From Planctomycetota bacterium (GTDB lineage: Bacteria > Planctomycetota > UBA1135 > GCA-002686595): 64,000 nt of DNA. The position numbers and the translations under genes were made by a program. A model generated the notes under the pieces. It worked only from the letters and a program-made list of their open reading frames with translations. It was not told the DNA's origin and made no database searches. The stretch is taken from positions 1 through 64,000 of the forward strand of contig JADJQU010000010.1 of NCBI GenBank assembly GCA_016712565.1, given 5' to 3'. Shown here piece after piece: positions 17,451 through 25,541 of this stretch. Each line of letters opens with the position of its first letter. Position 1 is the stretch's first letter.

Positions 17451-18484
17451 TGCAAGCCGTTCGAATCCACCAGCACGGCGGGCCCGAGGTGCTCCGCGTC
17501 GAGAATCTGCCCGATCCCAAGCCCGGGCCGGGGGAGGTGGTCGTGCGCGTGCTCGCGGTCTCGGTCAACCACCTCGACCTCTTCGTGCGCGCGGGCATGC
17601 CCGGCGTGAAGCTCCCGCTGCCCCTGATTCCGGGCTCCGACGGCACCGGCCTGATCGCCGCCCTGGGCGAGGGGGTCGTCGGCCTTCGCGTCGGCCAGCG
17701 GGTGGTGATCGAACCCGGCGCCAGCTCCGGCAAGTCGGCCCACGACCTCTCGGGCAATGACCATCTGTCCGACGACTACCAGCTGCGTGGGGAGCACTTC
17801 GACGGCATCGATTGCGAGCTGGCGCTGCTCCCCGCGCGCTTCGTGTTTCCGCTGCCGGAGGGCGTGGACCCGATCGTCGGCGCCGCCGCCGGGTTGGTGT
17901 ACCTGACCGCCTGGGGCATGCTCGTTTGCCGCGCGCGGCTGCAGCGCGGCGAGAAAGTGCTCGTGCTCGGCGGATCCAGCGGCGTCGGCATGGCCGCGAT
18001 CCAGATCGCGAAGGACCTGGGGGCAGCGGTGATTTCCACCGGCGGAACGGAGGAGAAGCGCAAGCTCGCCCTGCGCCTGGGGGCCGATCACGCGCTGGAC
18101 CACACGCGCGAGGGCTGGGAGCGCGAGGTCAAGACCTGGAGCGGCGGCCGCGGCGTCGACGTCGTGGTCGAGCACGTGGGCCCGGCCACCTGGGACGCCT
18201 CCCTGCGCACGCTCGCCCGCAACGGGCGCCTGGTCACCTGCGGCGGCACCACCGGCGCCAAGGTGGGGCTCACGCTGCCCCACCTGTTCATGAAGAACCT
18301 CTCCGTGCTGGGCTCTACGATGGGGCCTCGCGATTCGCTGCCGCGCATTTTCTCGCGCATCGCCGCGGGCGTCTACACGCCCATCGTCGACCGCGTGTTG
18401 CCGCTCTCCCAGGTCGCGGAAGCCCACCGGGCCCTGGAGGCCCGAGAGGTGGCGGGAAAAATCGTGCTCGTTCCCGGTCAATGA
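17450..18484 (+). CDS. MDR-family oxidoreductase that has lost its zinc ligands
   Basis: This 344-residue NAD(P)H-dependent medium-chain reductase has the GroES-like N-terminal domain and a Rossmann domain with VLGGSSGVGMAAIQIAK. The catalytic zinc site is absent: the GHE position reads GSDGTG and no Cys replaces the first ligand. The stretch that forms the structural zinc lobe in alcohol dehydrogenases is still present (residues ~85-118) but its cysteines are gone, leaving Ser, Asp and Gly. It should therefore act as a zinc-free quinone or enoyl reductase. It is coupled to the hydratase by a TGATG overlap. Confidence 0.82.
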   Translation: MQAVRIHQHGGPEVLRVENLPDPKPGPGEVVVRVLAVSVNHLDLFVRAGMPGVKLPLPLIPGSDGTGLIAALGEGVVGLRVGQRVVIEPGASSGKSAHDLSGNDHLSDDYQLRGEHFDGIDCELALLPARFVFPLPEGVDPIVGAAAGLVYLTAWGMLVCRARLQRGEKVLVLGGSSGVGMAAIQIAKDLGAAVISTGGTEEKRKLALRLGADHALDHTREGWEREVKTWSGGRGVDVVVEHVGPATWDASLRTLARNGRLVTCGGTTGAKVGLTLPHLFMKNLSVLGSTMGPRDSLPRIFSRIAAGVYTPIVDRVLPLSQVAEAHRALEAREVAGKIVLVPGQ

Positions 18485-18494
18485 AGGACTCCCA

Positions 18495-19367
18495 GTGAAT
18501 TCGATGGACGCGAAGACGATGCAAACGGCCTGCGTGCTCGGGGCCGGAACCATGGGCCACGGAATCGCCCATTGCCTGGCGGCGATCGGCGTGCAGGCCC
18601 GGCTCTACGACGTGGACTCCGCGGCCGTGGCCAAGGGCCTGGCGGGGATCCGTTCGAACCTCGACAAGGGCGTGGAGAAGGGCAAGTTGACGGCCGAGAG
18701 CCGCGATCTCACGCTCTCGAGGATCGCCGGCACCACCGATCTCGACGCGGGAATCCGCGGCGTGCAGGTGGTGATCGAGGCGGTGCCCGAGAAGCTCGAG
18801 CTCAAGCGCGCCCTGTTCCAGCGGCTCTCGGCGGCCCTGGGTCCTGAGGTGCTCCTGGCCTCCAACACGTCCTCGCTCTCGATCACGAAGATCGCCGAGG
18901 TCTCGCGACATCCCGAACGCGTGGTGGGGATGCACTTCTTCAATCCCGTGCACCTGATGAAGTTGATCGAGGTCGTGCGCGCGGAGCAGAGCTCCCCCGC
19001 GGCCGTGCGCGCCGCCGTCGACCTGGGCGTGCGCATGGGCAAGGACCCCATCGAGGTGCGCGACACGCCCGGCTTCGCCTCTTCGCGCCTGGGCATCTGC
19101 ATCGGCCTGGAGGCCATGCGCATGTTCGAGTCCGGCGTGGCCAGCGCCGAGGACATCGACAAGGCCATGGTGCTGGGGTACGGCTTCCCCATGGGACCGC
19201 TCAAGCTCACCGACCTGGTGGGACTCGACGTTCGGCTGGGCATCGCCGAGCACCTGGCCCGGGAACTCGGACCGCGCTTCGAGCCGCCCCGTGTGCTGCG
19301 CGAGATGGTCGCGGCGGGAAAACTGGGCAAAAAGTCGGGCCAGGGCTTCTACGCCTGGCCTGGCTAG
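18495..19367 (+). CDS. 3-hydroxyacyl-CoA (3-hydroxybutyryl-CoA) dehydrogenase
   Basis: The 290-residue single-function dehydrogenase oxidises L-3-hydroxyacyl-CoA with NAD. The dinucleotide motif GAGTMGHGIAH is near residue 16, and the catalytic-site blocks SNTSSLSIT, GMHFFNPVHLMKLIEVV and a C-terminal GFPMGPLKLTDLVGLD follow. It resembles PaaH/Hbd/FadB2. The GTG start is preferred over an ATG 9 nt later because AAGGA lies 6 nt upstream of the GTG. It completes a three-gene acyl-CoA set and ends about 135 nt before the next gene. Confidence 0.9.
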   Translation: MNSMDAKTMQTACVLGAGTMGHGIAHCLAAIGVQARLYDVDSAAVAKGLAGIRSNLDKGVEKGKLTAESRDLTLSRIAGTTDLDAGIRGVQVVIEAVPEKLELKRALFQRLSAALGPEVLLASNTSSLSITKIAEVSRHPERVVGMHFFNPVHLMKLIEVVRAEQSSPAAVRAAVDLGVRMGKDPIEVRDTPGFASSRLGICIGLEAMRMFESGVASAEDIDKAMVLGYGFPMGPLKLTDLVGLDVRLGIAEHLARELGPRFEPPRVLREMVAAGKLGKKSGQGFYAWPG

Positions 19368-19502
19368 TACCAGCCGCCGCGCATTTCGCGCAACGGGGGC
19401 CCCGGGCGTCAGAATGGGCGGCACGCGTCCGCGTACGGGGACCGATTCGACGGGCAGGGCGGGGAACGGGGTGAGGGCCGGGCCAAGGACCGGAAACAAG
19501 CC

Positions 19503-20396
19503 ATGAGCGACGTCAGTTGGGGCAGCGACCATCTCGAACCTGCCAAGAAGAGCAAGATCCCGGGCTGGGTCCTGGGCTGCGCGGGCGGTTGCATGTTCCT
19601 GATCGGCGCCGCGGGGGTGGCCGTCTACTTCGGCGGGCAAATGGTCGAGCGCTGGCTCGCCAAGAACGCCGATCCGGACGTGCAGTGGCCGCGTCTCGCC
19701 GAGGTGTTGCCCCACGACGAGCGGCCCGCGGGGGTCGAGATCATGCGTTGGCCGATTCCGCTGGTCGACGTGTGGCAGCTGGAGTCCAAGGGCGAGGACG
19801 TGGTGGCGTTCGTGGCCGCGGCCGGGGACACCGGGGGTTCCGGACCTTCGAGCGGCATGGGAGAAGTCCTTCGGCAGTGGTTCGAGAAGCCGGAAGAACT
19901 GCCGATGCTCGCCATGCAGCGGGCCGAGTTCGAGACCCAGGCGGGCAAGCTCTCGATCCAGGGCCGGGAGCTGAACGTGGTGCGCATCCATCGCAAGCGG
20001 GATTCGTCCGAGGCGCGCCCCGGCGACTCCGCGCCGGATCCGCTGACCCCGCCCAACCCGCCCCGGGAATTGGACGCACCCAGCCCCCCGGGCGAAACCC
20101 TGGTGCCCGTGCCCCCGGATGCGCCGGCGAGCTCCGGTGAATCGACCGAGCCGCCCGGCGCCGAGGAGGACGGGCAGCAGACCTTGGAGCGCACGGCCGA
20201 AATGATGGACAACAAGAACATCCTGGGGGACGGACTGGCCATCGACGTTTCCCCCGAGGTCGCGCCGGGAGGGGCGCCTGAACGGGGCCGGCGGCGCGTG
20301 GTGATCTGGATCCTGCGGCGTCAGGCCGGCGGCACCCTGGCGGACGAGGACGTGGCGCGCCTGCTCGCCCCCTTCCACATCGGTTCGGTTCGCTGA
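19503..20396 (+). CDS. Membrane-anchored protein of unknown function (orphan 1)
   Basis: I do not recognise this 297-residue protein. A short cytoplasmic N-terminus is followed by one helix (about residues 20-43, GWVLGCAGGCMFLIGAAGVAVYF in part), then an outside domain with a Pro/Ser/Glu-rich linker around residues 165-225 and a final RRRVVIWILRR strand before ADEDVARLLAPF. Its stop overlaps the start of the next gene (TGATG). That protein has the same plan and a similar ending, so the two are probably diverged paralogs that act together at the membrane. Confidence 0.75.
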   Translation: MSDVSWGSDHLEPAKKSKIPGWVLGCAGGCMFLIGAAGVAVYFGGQMVERWLAKNADPDVQWPRLAEVLPHDERPAGVEIMRWPIPLVDVWQLESKGEDVVAFVAAAGDTGGSGPSSGMGEVLRQWFEKPEELPMLAMQRAEFETQAGKLSIQGRELNVVRIHRKRDSSEARPGDSAPDPLTPPNPPRELDAPSPPGETLVPVPPDAPASSGESTEPPGAEEDGQQTLERTAEMMDNKNILGDGLAIDVSPEVAPGGAPERGRRRVVIWILRRQAGGTLADEDVARLLAPFHIGSVR

Positions 20397-21109
20397 TGGA
20401 CGCGGCCGGCAAGGAATCGACGGCGGGCGAGCGACCGGGCTGTGTCCTGGGAATCGCCCTGGGACTTCTGGTGCTGGGGGGCCTGATCACGTGGGTGGTG
20501 CTGCCCAAGACCCAGAAGCTCGACGGGACAGCGCTCTTCGCCGCCTGGTTCTCGACTCCCCCGCCGGCGCCCTTCGCGGTGCGCGACGCGGCACGGCTGA
20601 TGGGCGGCGAGGAGGTGGTCCAACTGGTGAACGGGGGGGCCGGGGAAGAACGTCCGCGCAGCGAGCCGCAGAAGCAGGACCCGGCAGTGGCTCGCGGGGA
20701 AGCCGAGGCCTCCAGCTCGGGGCCCGGCCGCATCGACTGGGCCAAGGTCGAGCAGGGTCCGGTGGAACAGCCGCCCAGGACGCTGACCCTCGTGCGCTAT
20801 CCCGAGGAGCGGGCGGCGGCCGAGCGCAGACGGCTCTTCTCCGAGAAGCTCACGCTGGGCTCCCTGGACGAGATCGGTCCGGAAGGCGGCCGGATGGTGC
20901 TGGAGCTGGGCACCCTGGACCTCGCGGGCTGGACCCCCGCCTTCGTGCAGGAACGCGAATTCGAGGCCGGCGGCACGTTCCGCGACGTGGTGCGCGTGGA
21001 TCTGACGAGGGCTGGCGACGTTGTGGTGCTCAACGCCGTTTGGTCTCGCTCCGAGCCCTTCTCCCGTAGCGCCTTGAAGGGCCTGCTGGCCTCCCTGCGG
21101 CGCGGCTGA
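20396..21109 (+). CDS. Membrane-anchored protein of unknown function (orphan 2)
   Basis: This is a 237-residue protein with one helix near residues 17-37 (LGIALGLLVLGGLITWVVL) and an outside domain. It shares with its upstream neighbour the helix position, an acidic/Pro-rich linker and a C-terminal pattern: a hydrophobic strand (DVVVLNAVWSR) then SALKGLLASL. No enzymatic motif is visible. It overlaps the upstream gene by 1 nt and converges head-on with the flippase gene: stop TGA at 21107-21109 abuts the opposing stop at 21110. Confidence 0.75.
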   Translation: MDAAGKESTAGERPGCVLGIALGLLVLGGLITWVVLPKTQKLDGTALFAAWFSTPPPAPFAVRDAARLMGGEEVVQLVNGGAGEERPRSEPQKQDPAVARGEAEASSSGPGRIDWAKVEQGPVEQPPRTLTLVRYPEERAAAERRRLFSEKLTLGSLDEIGPEGGRMVLELGTLDLAGWTPAFVQEREFEAGGTFRDVVRVDLTRAGDVVVLNAVWSRSEPFSRSALKGLLASLRRG

Positions 21110-22432
21110 TCAGATCCGCAGACCCAGTTCCCGGCGGACGATGAGGCGCAGGAGCAGCGCGAAGGCGCCGAAGGCGATCGCCGTGCCCGCGGCCGCCCCG
21201 GCGATGCCGAAGCGCGGGATCAACAGGGCGTTGCCCAGCACGTTGATTCCCACCACGGAGGCCATCAGCACGGTGTTCCAGCCGGGGCGATTCGCCATCA
21301 GCAGCAGGTTGCCGAAGGAAAGCCACGCCGCCAGGGCGCCGATGGAGCCCACCAGGATCGCGAAGGAGCTCCAACTGTCCTCGAAGACGCGATCGGCGGC
21401 CAGCCAGGGCACGATCCAGGGGTAGACGAGCGACGAAATCAGGGCCGCGGCGGCGAAGGAGGGCACGATCCACCGACGCGCCCGGGAAACGAAGGCCTCG
21501 ATTTCAGGCCCGGCGCCCCGGGCGGCGAGGCCGGCCAGCAGCGGATTGAAGTTGTTCTGCAGCACGACCACCAACTGGTAGAAGCCCTCGGCCAGGTTGG
21601 CGGCCAGGCTGTAGACGCCGACGCTGACGTCGTCGAGCCACAGGCCGAGCATCCAGATGTCGACCTTGGCGTTGAGCTCCAGCAGCATGGCCGAAAGGGC
21701 GCTGCGCACGCCGTAGGTCAGGTGCTCGCGGCCCCAGGCCAGCACGCCCCGGGCGCGACGCCAGGCCACCAGGATCCCGACCTCCACGGAAAGCACGACG
21801 AGCAGCAGGCCCTCGGCGAAGGTCCAGACGAAGGAGATCTGGTCGCTGTTCCAGCCCAGCCTCCAGACCAGCAGGAACCCCAGCAGGATCAGCAGGTAGC
21901 GCAGCGCCTGATAGACGGCGAAGGCCCGCATGCGCGAGAGGCCGTTGACGATGGCCAGGAGCTGCTTGTTGATCGCGAAGCAGAAGAGGCCCGGCGTGGC
22001 GGCCTCCATGCCGACGGCGACGCCCGGACTGTCGAGCAGTTCCGCCACGCCGTGACGCCCCAGGTAGAACAGCCCGCTGACCAGCGCGGCCAGGACCACC
22101 GTGGGCGGCAGGGCCCCCACCACGGCCCCGGCCACGTGCACGGGATCCCGGGGCGCGGTCGCCACGGCCCGCAGGAGCGAGTAGTTGATCCCGCCCGCGG
22201 CGGCCATGGAGCACAGGATGTAGGCCCCCAGGACTTGATTGAAGACGCCCAGGGCCGCGGCGCCGTAGAGGCCGCCGATCAGGAAGTTGAGGCCGATCCC
22301 CGCCACGGCGAGCACCGCGAGGCTCGCCACGTTCCAGGCCACTCCCGCGGAAAGCCCCGCCGAATCCGAGGGTGGCCCCGCGGGTCCCGCGGCCGCCTGT
22401 CCCTCCCCGCCCTTGGATCCGCTGCTTTCCAC
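21110..22432 (-). CDS. Polysaccharide flippase, Wzx/MurJ-like MATE superfamily
   Basis: The 440-residue protein is almost entirely membrane helices (about 12), starting after a Gly/Ser/Pro-rich 30-residue N-terminus. The pattern, including ELNAKVDIWMLG in a mid helix, fits lipid-linked oligosaccharide translocases. It probably flips a glycan-lipid across the cytoplasmic membrane. The start is GTG, 13 nt after the amidotransferase stop. It is the last gene of a minus-strand run with a sugar amidotransferase, a GT2 and an AlkP-fold protein, which supports a role in surface-glycan export. Confidence 0.8.
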   Translation of the reverse strand: MESSGSKGGEGQAAAGPAGPPSDSAGLSAGVAWNVASLAVLAVAGIGLNFLIGGLYGAAALGVFNQVLGAYILCSMAAAGGINYSLLRAVATAPRDPVHVAGAVVGALPPTVVLAALVSGLFYLGRHGVAELLDSPGVAVGMEAATPGLFCFAINKQLLAIVNGLSRMRAFAVYQALRYLLILLGFLLVWRLGWNSDQISFVWTFAEGLLLVVLSVEVGILVAWRRARGVLAWGREHLTYGVRSALSAMLLELNAKVDIWMLGLWLDDVSVGVYSLAANLAEGFYQLVVVLQNNFNPLLAGLAARGAGPEIEAFVSRARRWIVPSFAAAALISSLVYPWIVPWLAADRVFEDSWSSFAILVGSIGALAAWLSFGNLLLMANRPGWNTVLMASVVGINVLGNALLIPRFGIAGAAAGTAIAFGAFALLLRLIVRRELGLRI

Positions 22433-22445
22433 CGGCCGGCCGCGC

Positions 22446-24431
22446 TCAATACAACTTGGGAGCCGCGTTGATCACGTTGAGCGCCTCCTCGCAGTTGAAC
22501 CCCGCGAGCTGCGCGTACTCGCGGATCGAGGGCAGGCGCGGCTTGCCGTATTCGGCGGCGCGCAGGGCCGCCTGTTCGCGGGTCAGGTGCCCTTCGCGGA
22601 TCATGTTGGAGAGCATCACCTCATCCTCCGTGAAGCCCGCGATGGTCTGATAGATGTAGTTGTAGAAGGGCGCCGTGCCGTCTCCGATGCGCCAGGTGGT
22701 CGTGGTGTCGGTGGCGACCTCCCAGTCGTACTCCCTGCGGATCGTGCCGACGATCTCCTCCTCGCGCCAATCCAGGTAGTGGAACAGGTAGAGGAAGTCG
22801 TCCTTGACGACGAACGTCTGCCAGTAGGCGTTGAGCGTGTCGCGCAGGGACTCGTTCCAGTAGCCGGGGTTCTTGAGGTAGTGCTTGAAGTAGTACCACA
22901 AGAGCGCCATCTCGTTGCGCCGCGAAAGCCCGGTCAGGGTCATGCCGTGGTCGTCCTCGCGGATGCCGCACAGGCCGGTCTTGTAGGGCGTGTCCTCGAT
23001 CATGTTGCCGGTGCAGAAGATCACCAGCTTGATGCCGGTCTCTTTGCGCAGTTCGCGCGCGTAGTGGTAGAACTCCTTGTCGCCCGCGGTGAACAGCGTG
23101 ACCATGCCGAGCTCGGGCTGCTTGAGCCAGGCCTCGACGTTCTTGCGCACGTAGCGGCGCTTCTTGGCGATGTCCGCCGAGCGCAGAATGTGCTCCACGC
23201 CGAGCTTGCCGCACAGCCGCGCCTGGTTGCGACGGGCCAGGTCGGTGACCATGCCCCAGTCGTAGGTGAAGGCCACCGGGTTCATGCCCAGCACCTTCTT
23301 GACGTAGTGCAGGCCGTAGGAGCTGTCGCGGCCGCCGGAGAAGGCCACGATCACGTCCGGCGAGCCGTCGCTCGAGCGGTAGGGTTCCACGGCGGCGCGC
23401 AGGGCCTCGGGCCCCTTGACCTGGATCCTGCGCCAGTTGCGGCAGTAGCGGCAGACTCCCGCCGCGTCGAAGTCCATGAACGGATAGGTCTCGGGCAGGA
23501 TGCAGCGCACGCAGCGCTTGAGGCCCGCGGCCCGGCGCGTCAAGTCGACGACCTTGGCGCGCCCGGTCCCGCCCGAAGCGGCGGATCCGGCGCGCTGAAA
23601 CACGCCGTTGAGCCGCGCGGAGTCCACGCGCTGCAAATCGAAGGGCACGATGGGATCGACATCCGCGTCCGGCGGGTCGAGGTGGATCGCCAGGGCATGG
23701 CCCGCGGTCACCTGGCGCAGGCGCAGCGTGCTGAAGTGGCGCCGCAGGTCCTGGCTCTCGATCAGGCGCTGCAGGATGAAGCGCTCCGAGGCGAAGATCA
23801 CGAAGGAACTCTGCTCGTCGCTCGCCGTGAACAGGGACCCGGTGTTCGTGGCGAGCAGCAGGCAGGGCAGCACGTCGAAGAACATCGACAGCGAAGCCGA
23901 GCCCTCGATGGTCTCGAAGGTGCGCCGCGCGGCCTCGATCAGGTCGCCGCACTCGTCGTACTCGCTGCGCAGGAGGCCCACCAGGAGCTCCGAGTCCACC
24001 TCGGAGGACAGCTGGATCTGGGGGCGCGCGCCGGCGATGGCGCGGTCGTTGACCACGATGCCGTTGTGGATCCCCACCGAGCCCCGGTTGATCACCGGCT
24101 GGTTGTTGTCGTCGTTGGACTGGAAGCCGTTGGTCACCAGTCGCGAGTGGCCGGTGATCGCCAGCGACGCGCCCTTGCCCGACTTGCGCCGCGCGTCGAA
24201 GCCGTCCAGGCTGCGCGTCAGCAGGTCCTCGAAGCGCGGATTGGCGAGCAGGTCCTCCACGGAGCCCGCCTGCTTCAGCACCTCGATGGCGTCGCCGTTG
24301 TGCACGGCGAGGCCTGCGGCCTCGCGACCGCGCGTCTTGGACGCCTCGAGCAGGCCCTTGACGAGCCGCGCGGCGTGGTCGGAACTCAGGCTGCTCTCGC
24401 GCCTGCAGACGATGCCGAAAATGCCGCACAT
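22446..24431 (-). CDS. Fused class II glutaminase and WbpG-like N-acetyl sugar amidotransferase
   Basis: The 661-residue protein joins two parts. The N-terminal ~290 residues are an Ntn-type glutaminase: MCGIFGIV with nucleophile Cys2, TRGREAAGLA, GHSRLVTNG and GSVGIHNGIV. Next come two CxxC pairs (CVRC and CRYC, about residues 305-330) that should bind zinc. A PP-loop ATPase follows with AFSGGRDSSYG near residue 364. This second half resembles WbpG/PseA-type enzymes that amidinate or aminate a sugar in surface glycans. Those normally obtain ammonia from a separate HisH-like glutaminase; here the ammonia source is built in. The exact sugar is unknown. Confidence 0.82.
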   Translation of the reverse strand: MCGIFGIVCRRESSLSSDHAARLVKGLLEASKTRGREAAGLAVHNGDAIEVLKQAGSVEDLLANPRFEDLLTRSLDGFDARRKSGKGASLAITGHSRLVTNGFQSNDDNNQPVINRGSVGIHNGIVVNDRAIAGARPQIQLSSEVDSELLVGLLRSEYDECGDLIEAARRTFETIEGSASLSMFFDVLPCLLLATNTGSLFTASDEQSSFVIFASERFILQRLIESQDLRRHFSTLRLRQVTAGHALAIHLDPPDADVDPIVPFDLQRVDSARLNGVFQRAGSAASGGTGRAKVVDLTRRAAGLKRCVRCILPETYPFMDFDAAGVCRYCRNWRRIQVKGPEALRAAVEPYRSSDGSPDVIVAFSGGRDSSYGLHYVKKVLGMNPVAFTYDWGMVTDLARRNQARLCGKLGVEHILRSADIAKKRRYVRKNVEAWLKQPELGMVTLFTAGDKEFYHYARELRKETGIKLVIFCTGNMIEDTPYKTGLCGIREDDHGMTLTGLSRRNEMALLWYYFKHYLKNPGYWNESLRDTLNAYWQTFVVKDDFLYLFHYLDWREEEIVGTIRREYDWEVATDTTTTWRIGDGTAPFYNYIYQTIAGFTEDEVMLSNMIREGHLTREQAALRAAEYGKPRLPSIREYAQLAGFNCEEALNVINAAPKLY

Positions 24432-24509
24432 GGGAGGGACTTGGCGCCGGAGGCCCGCCGCCCTGGGGGGTCGGGGGCCGAGGGGGCGCTCAGGACGCGA
24501 TTCTTGGTT

Positions 24510-25541
24510 TCAGGAGGGGTCCCCCCCTGGGGGGAGGGGAGGGGTGATCGGACGCTTGGGCGTGTTGGCGATGTCCAGGGCGACGGCCTGCAGCAAGAGC
24601 TGGGCGCCCAGGATGATCGGCATGGCGGCCAGCATGACTTGCCCCGGGTGGGCATATTCCCCCCGGCCGTCGAGCTGCCACCACAACAGGGAACCATACA
24701 CGATCCCCCCCAGCAGGGCGGGCACCCCCAGCAGCAGGTACAGGGACAGCGCGGTGAAGTCGTACACCAGATAGCGCCAGAAAAGCCGCCGCAGGAGGCC
24801 CAGGAAGAGCCGCGGGGGGAAGCCCAGCAGGGTGCGCGGGATCGACAGGGAACTCTGCTCGTCGCCGTAGCGCGCGGGCAGGGGAACGTCCTGGACCACG
24901 GCGCGCAGAATGCCGAGCTTGATCAGCAGGCCGCTCTCGAAGAAGTAGCGCCGGGGCAGCTTGTGGAGGTCCATGCTGCGCAGCACATCGGCGCGGATGG
25001 CGAGGTAGCCGTTGGCGGGGTCGAAGAGGCTCCAGTAGCCCGAGGCCGCCTTGACCAGGAACGTGAGCCCGGCGTTGCCCACGATGCGCGCGGCGGGCAT
25101 GGCGCGCAGGGACACCAGATCGGCGTAGCGATTCCCCTTGGTCATGTCGGCCGCATGACGGATCAGCGGCCGCAGCAACTCCGGCATGCGAGCCGGGTCC
25201 ATCTGGTCGTCGCCGTCCATCTTGACCACGATGTCCAGGCCCTCCTCCAGGGCGCGGGCGAAGCCCGTGGCCATGGCGGCGCCGACCCCGAGATTCCGTT
25301 CGTGGGCGAGCACCACGAGCCTGGGGTCCTTGAGACGCTCCAGCCGCGCGCGGGTGTCGTCGGGGGAGGCATCGTCCACCACGATGATGCGCCGCACCCA
25401 GGAAGGCACGCCGGCCACCACGCGCTCGATCCGCTCGGCCACGCGGTAGGCCGGGATCACCACGCCGACCGCGTAGGCCGCGAACTCGGCCGCGTTCGCG
25501 CGCTCCTGCTCTCTGGCCCCCAGGGGCGCCGCGGGACTCAT
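24510..25541 (-). CDS. Family 2 glycosyltransferase (DPM/DpmA-like) with C-terminal membrane helices
   Basis: The 343-residue enzyme has a GT-A fold: VGVVIPAYRVAERI, VVDDASPDDT, NLGVGAAM, the metal-binding DGDDQMDP (DxD) and NRYADL. The C-terminal ~90 residues contain two likely membrane helices. The plan resembles polyprenyl-phosphate mannose/glucose synthases that load a sugar onto a lipid carrier. Its ATG overlaps the upstream gene's stop (ATGA), and 78 nt separate it from the amidotransferase. The C-terminal tail ends in a Pro/Gly-rich stretch. Confidence 0.87.
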   Translation of the reverse strand: MSPAAPLGAREQERANAAEFAAYAVGVVIPAYRVAERIERVVAGVPSWVRRIIVVDDASPDDTRARLERLKDPRLVVLAHERNLGVGAAMATGFARALEEGLDIVVKMDGDDQMDPARMPELLRPLIRHAADMTKGNRYADLVSLRAMPAARIVGNAGLTFLVKAASGYWSLFDPANGYLAIRADVLRSMDLHKLPRRYFFESGLLIKLGILRAVVQDVPLPARYGDEQSSLSIPRTLLGFPPRLFLGLLRRLFWRYLVYDFTALSLYLLLGVPALLGGIVYGSLLWWQLDGRGEYAHPGQVMLAAMPIILGAQLLLQAVALDIANTPKRPITPPLPPGGDPS

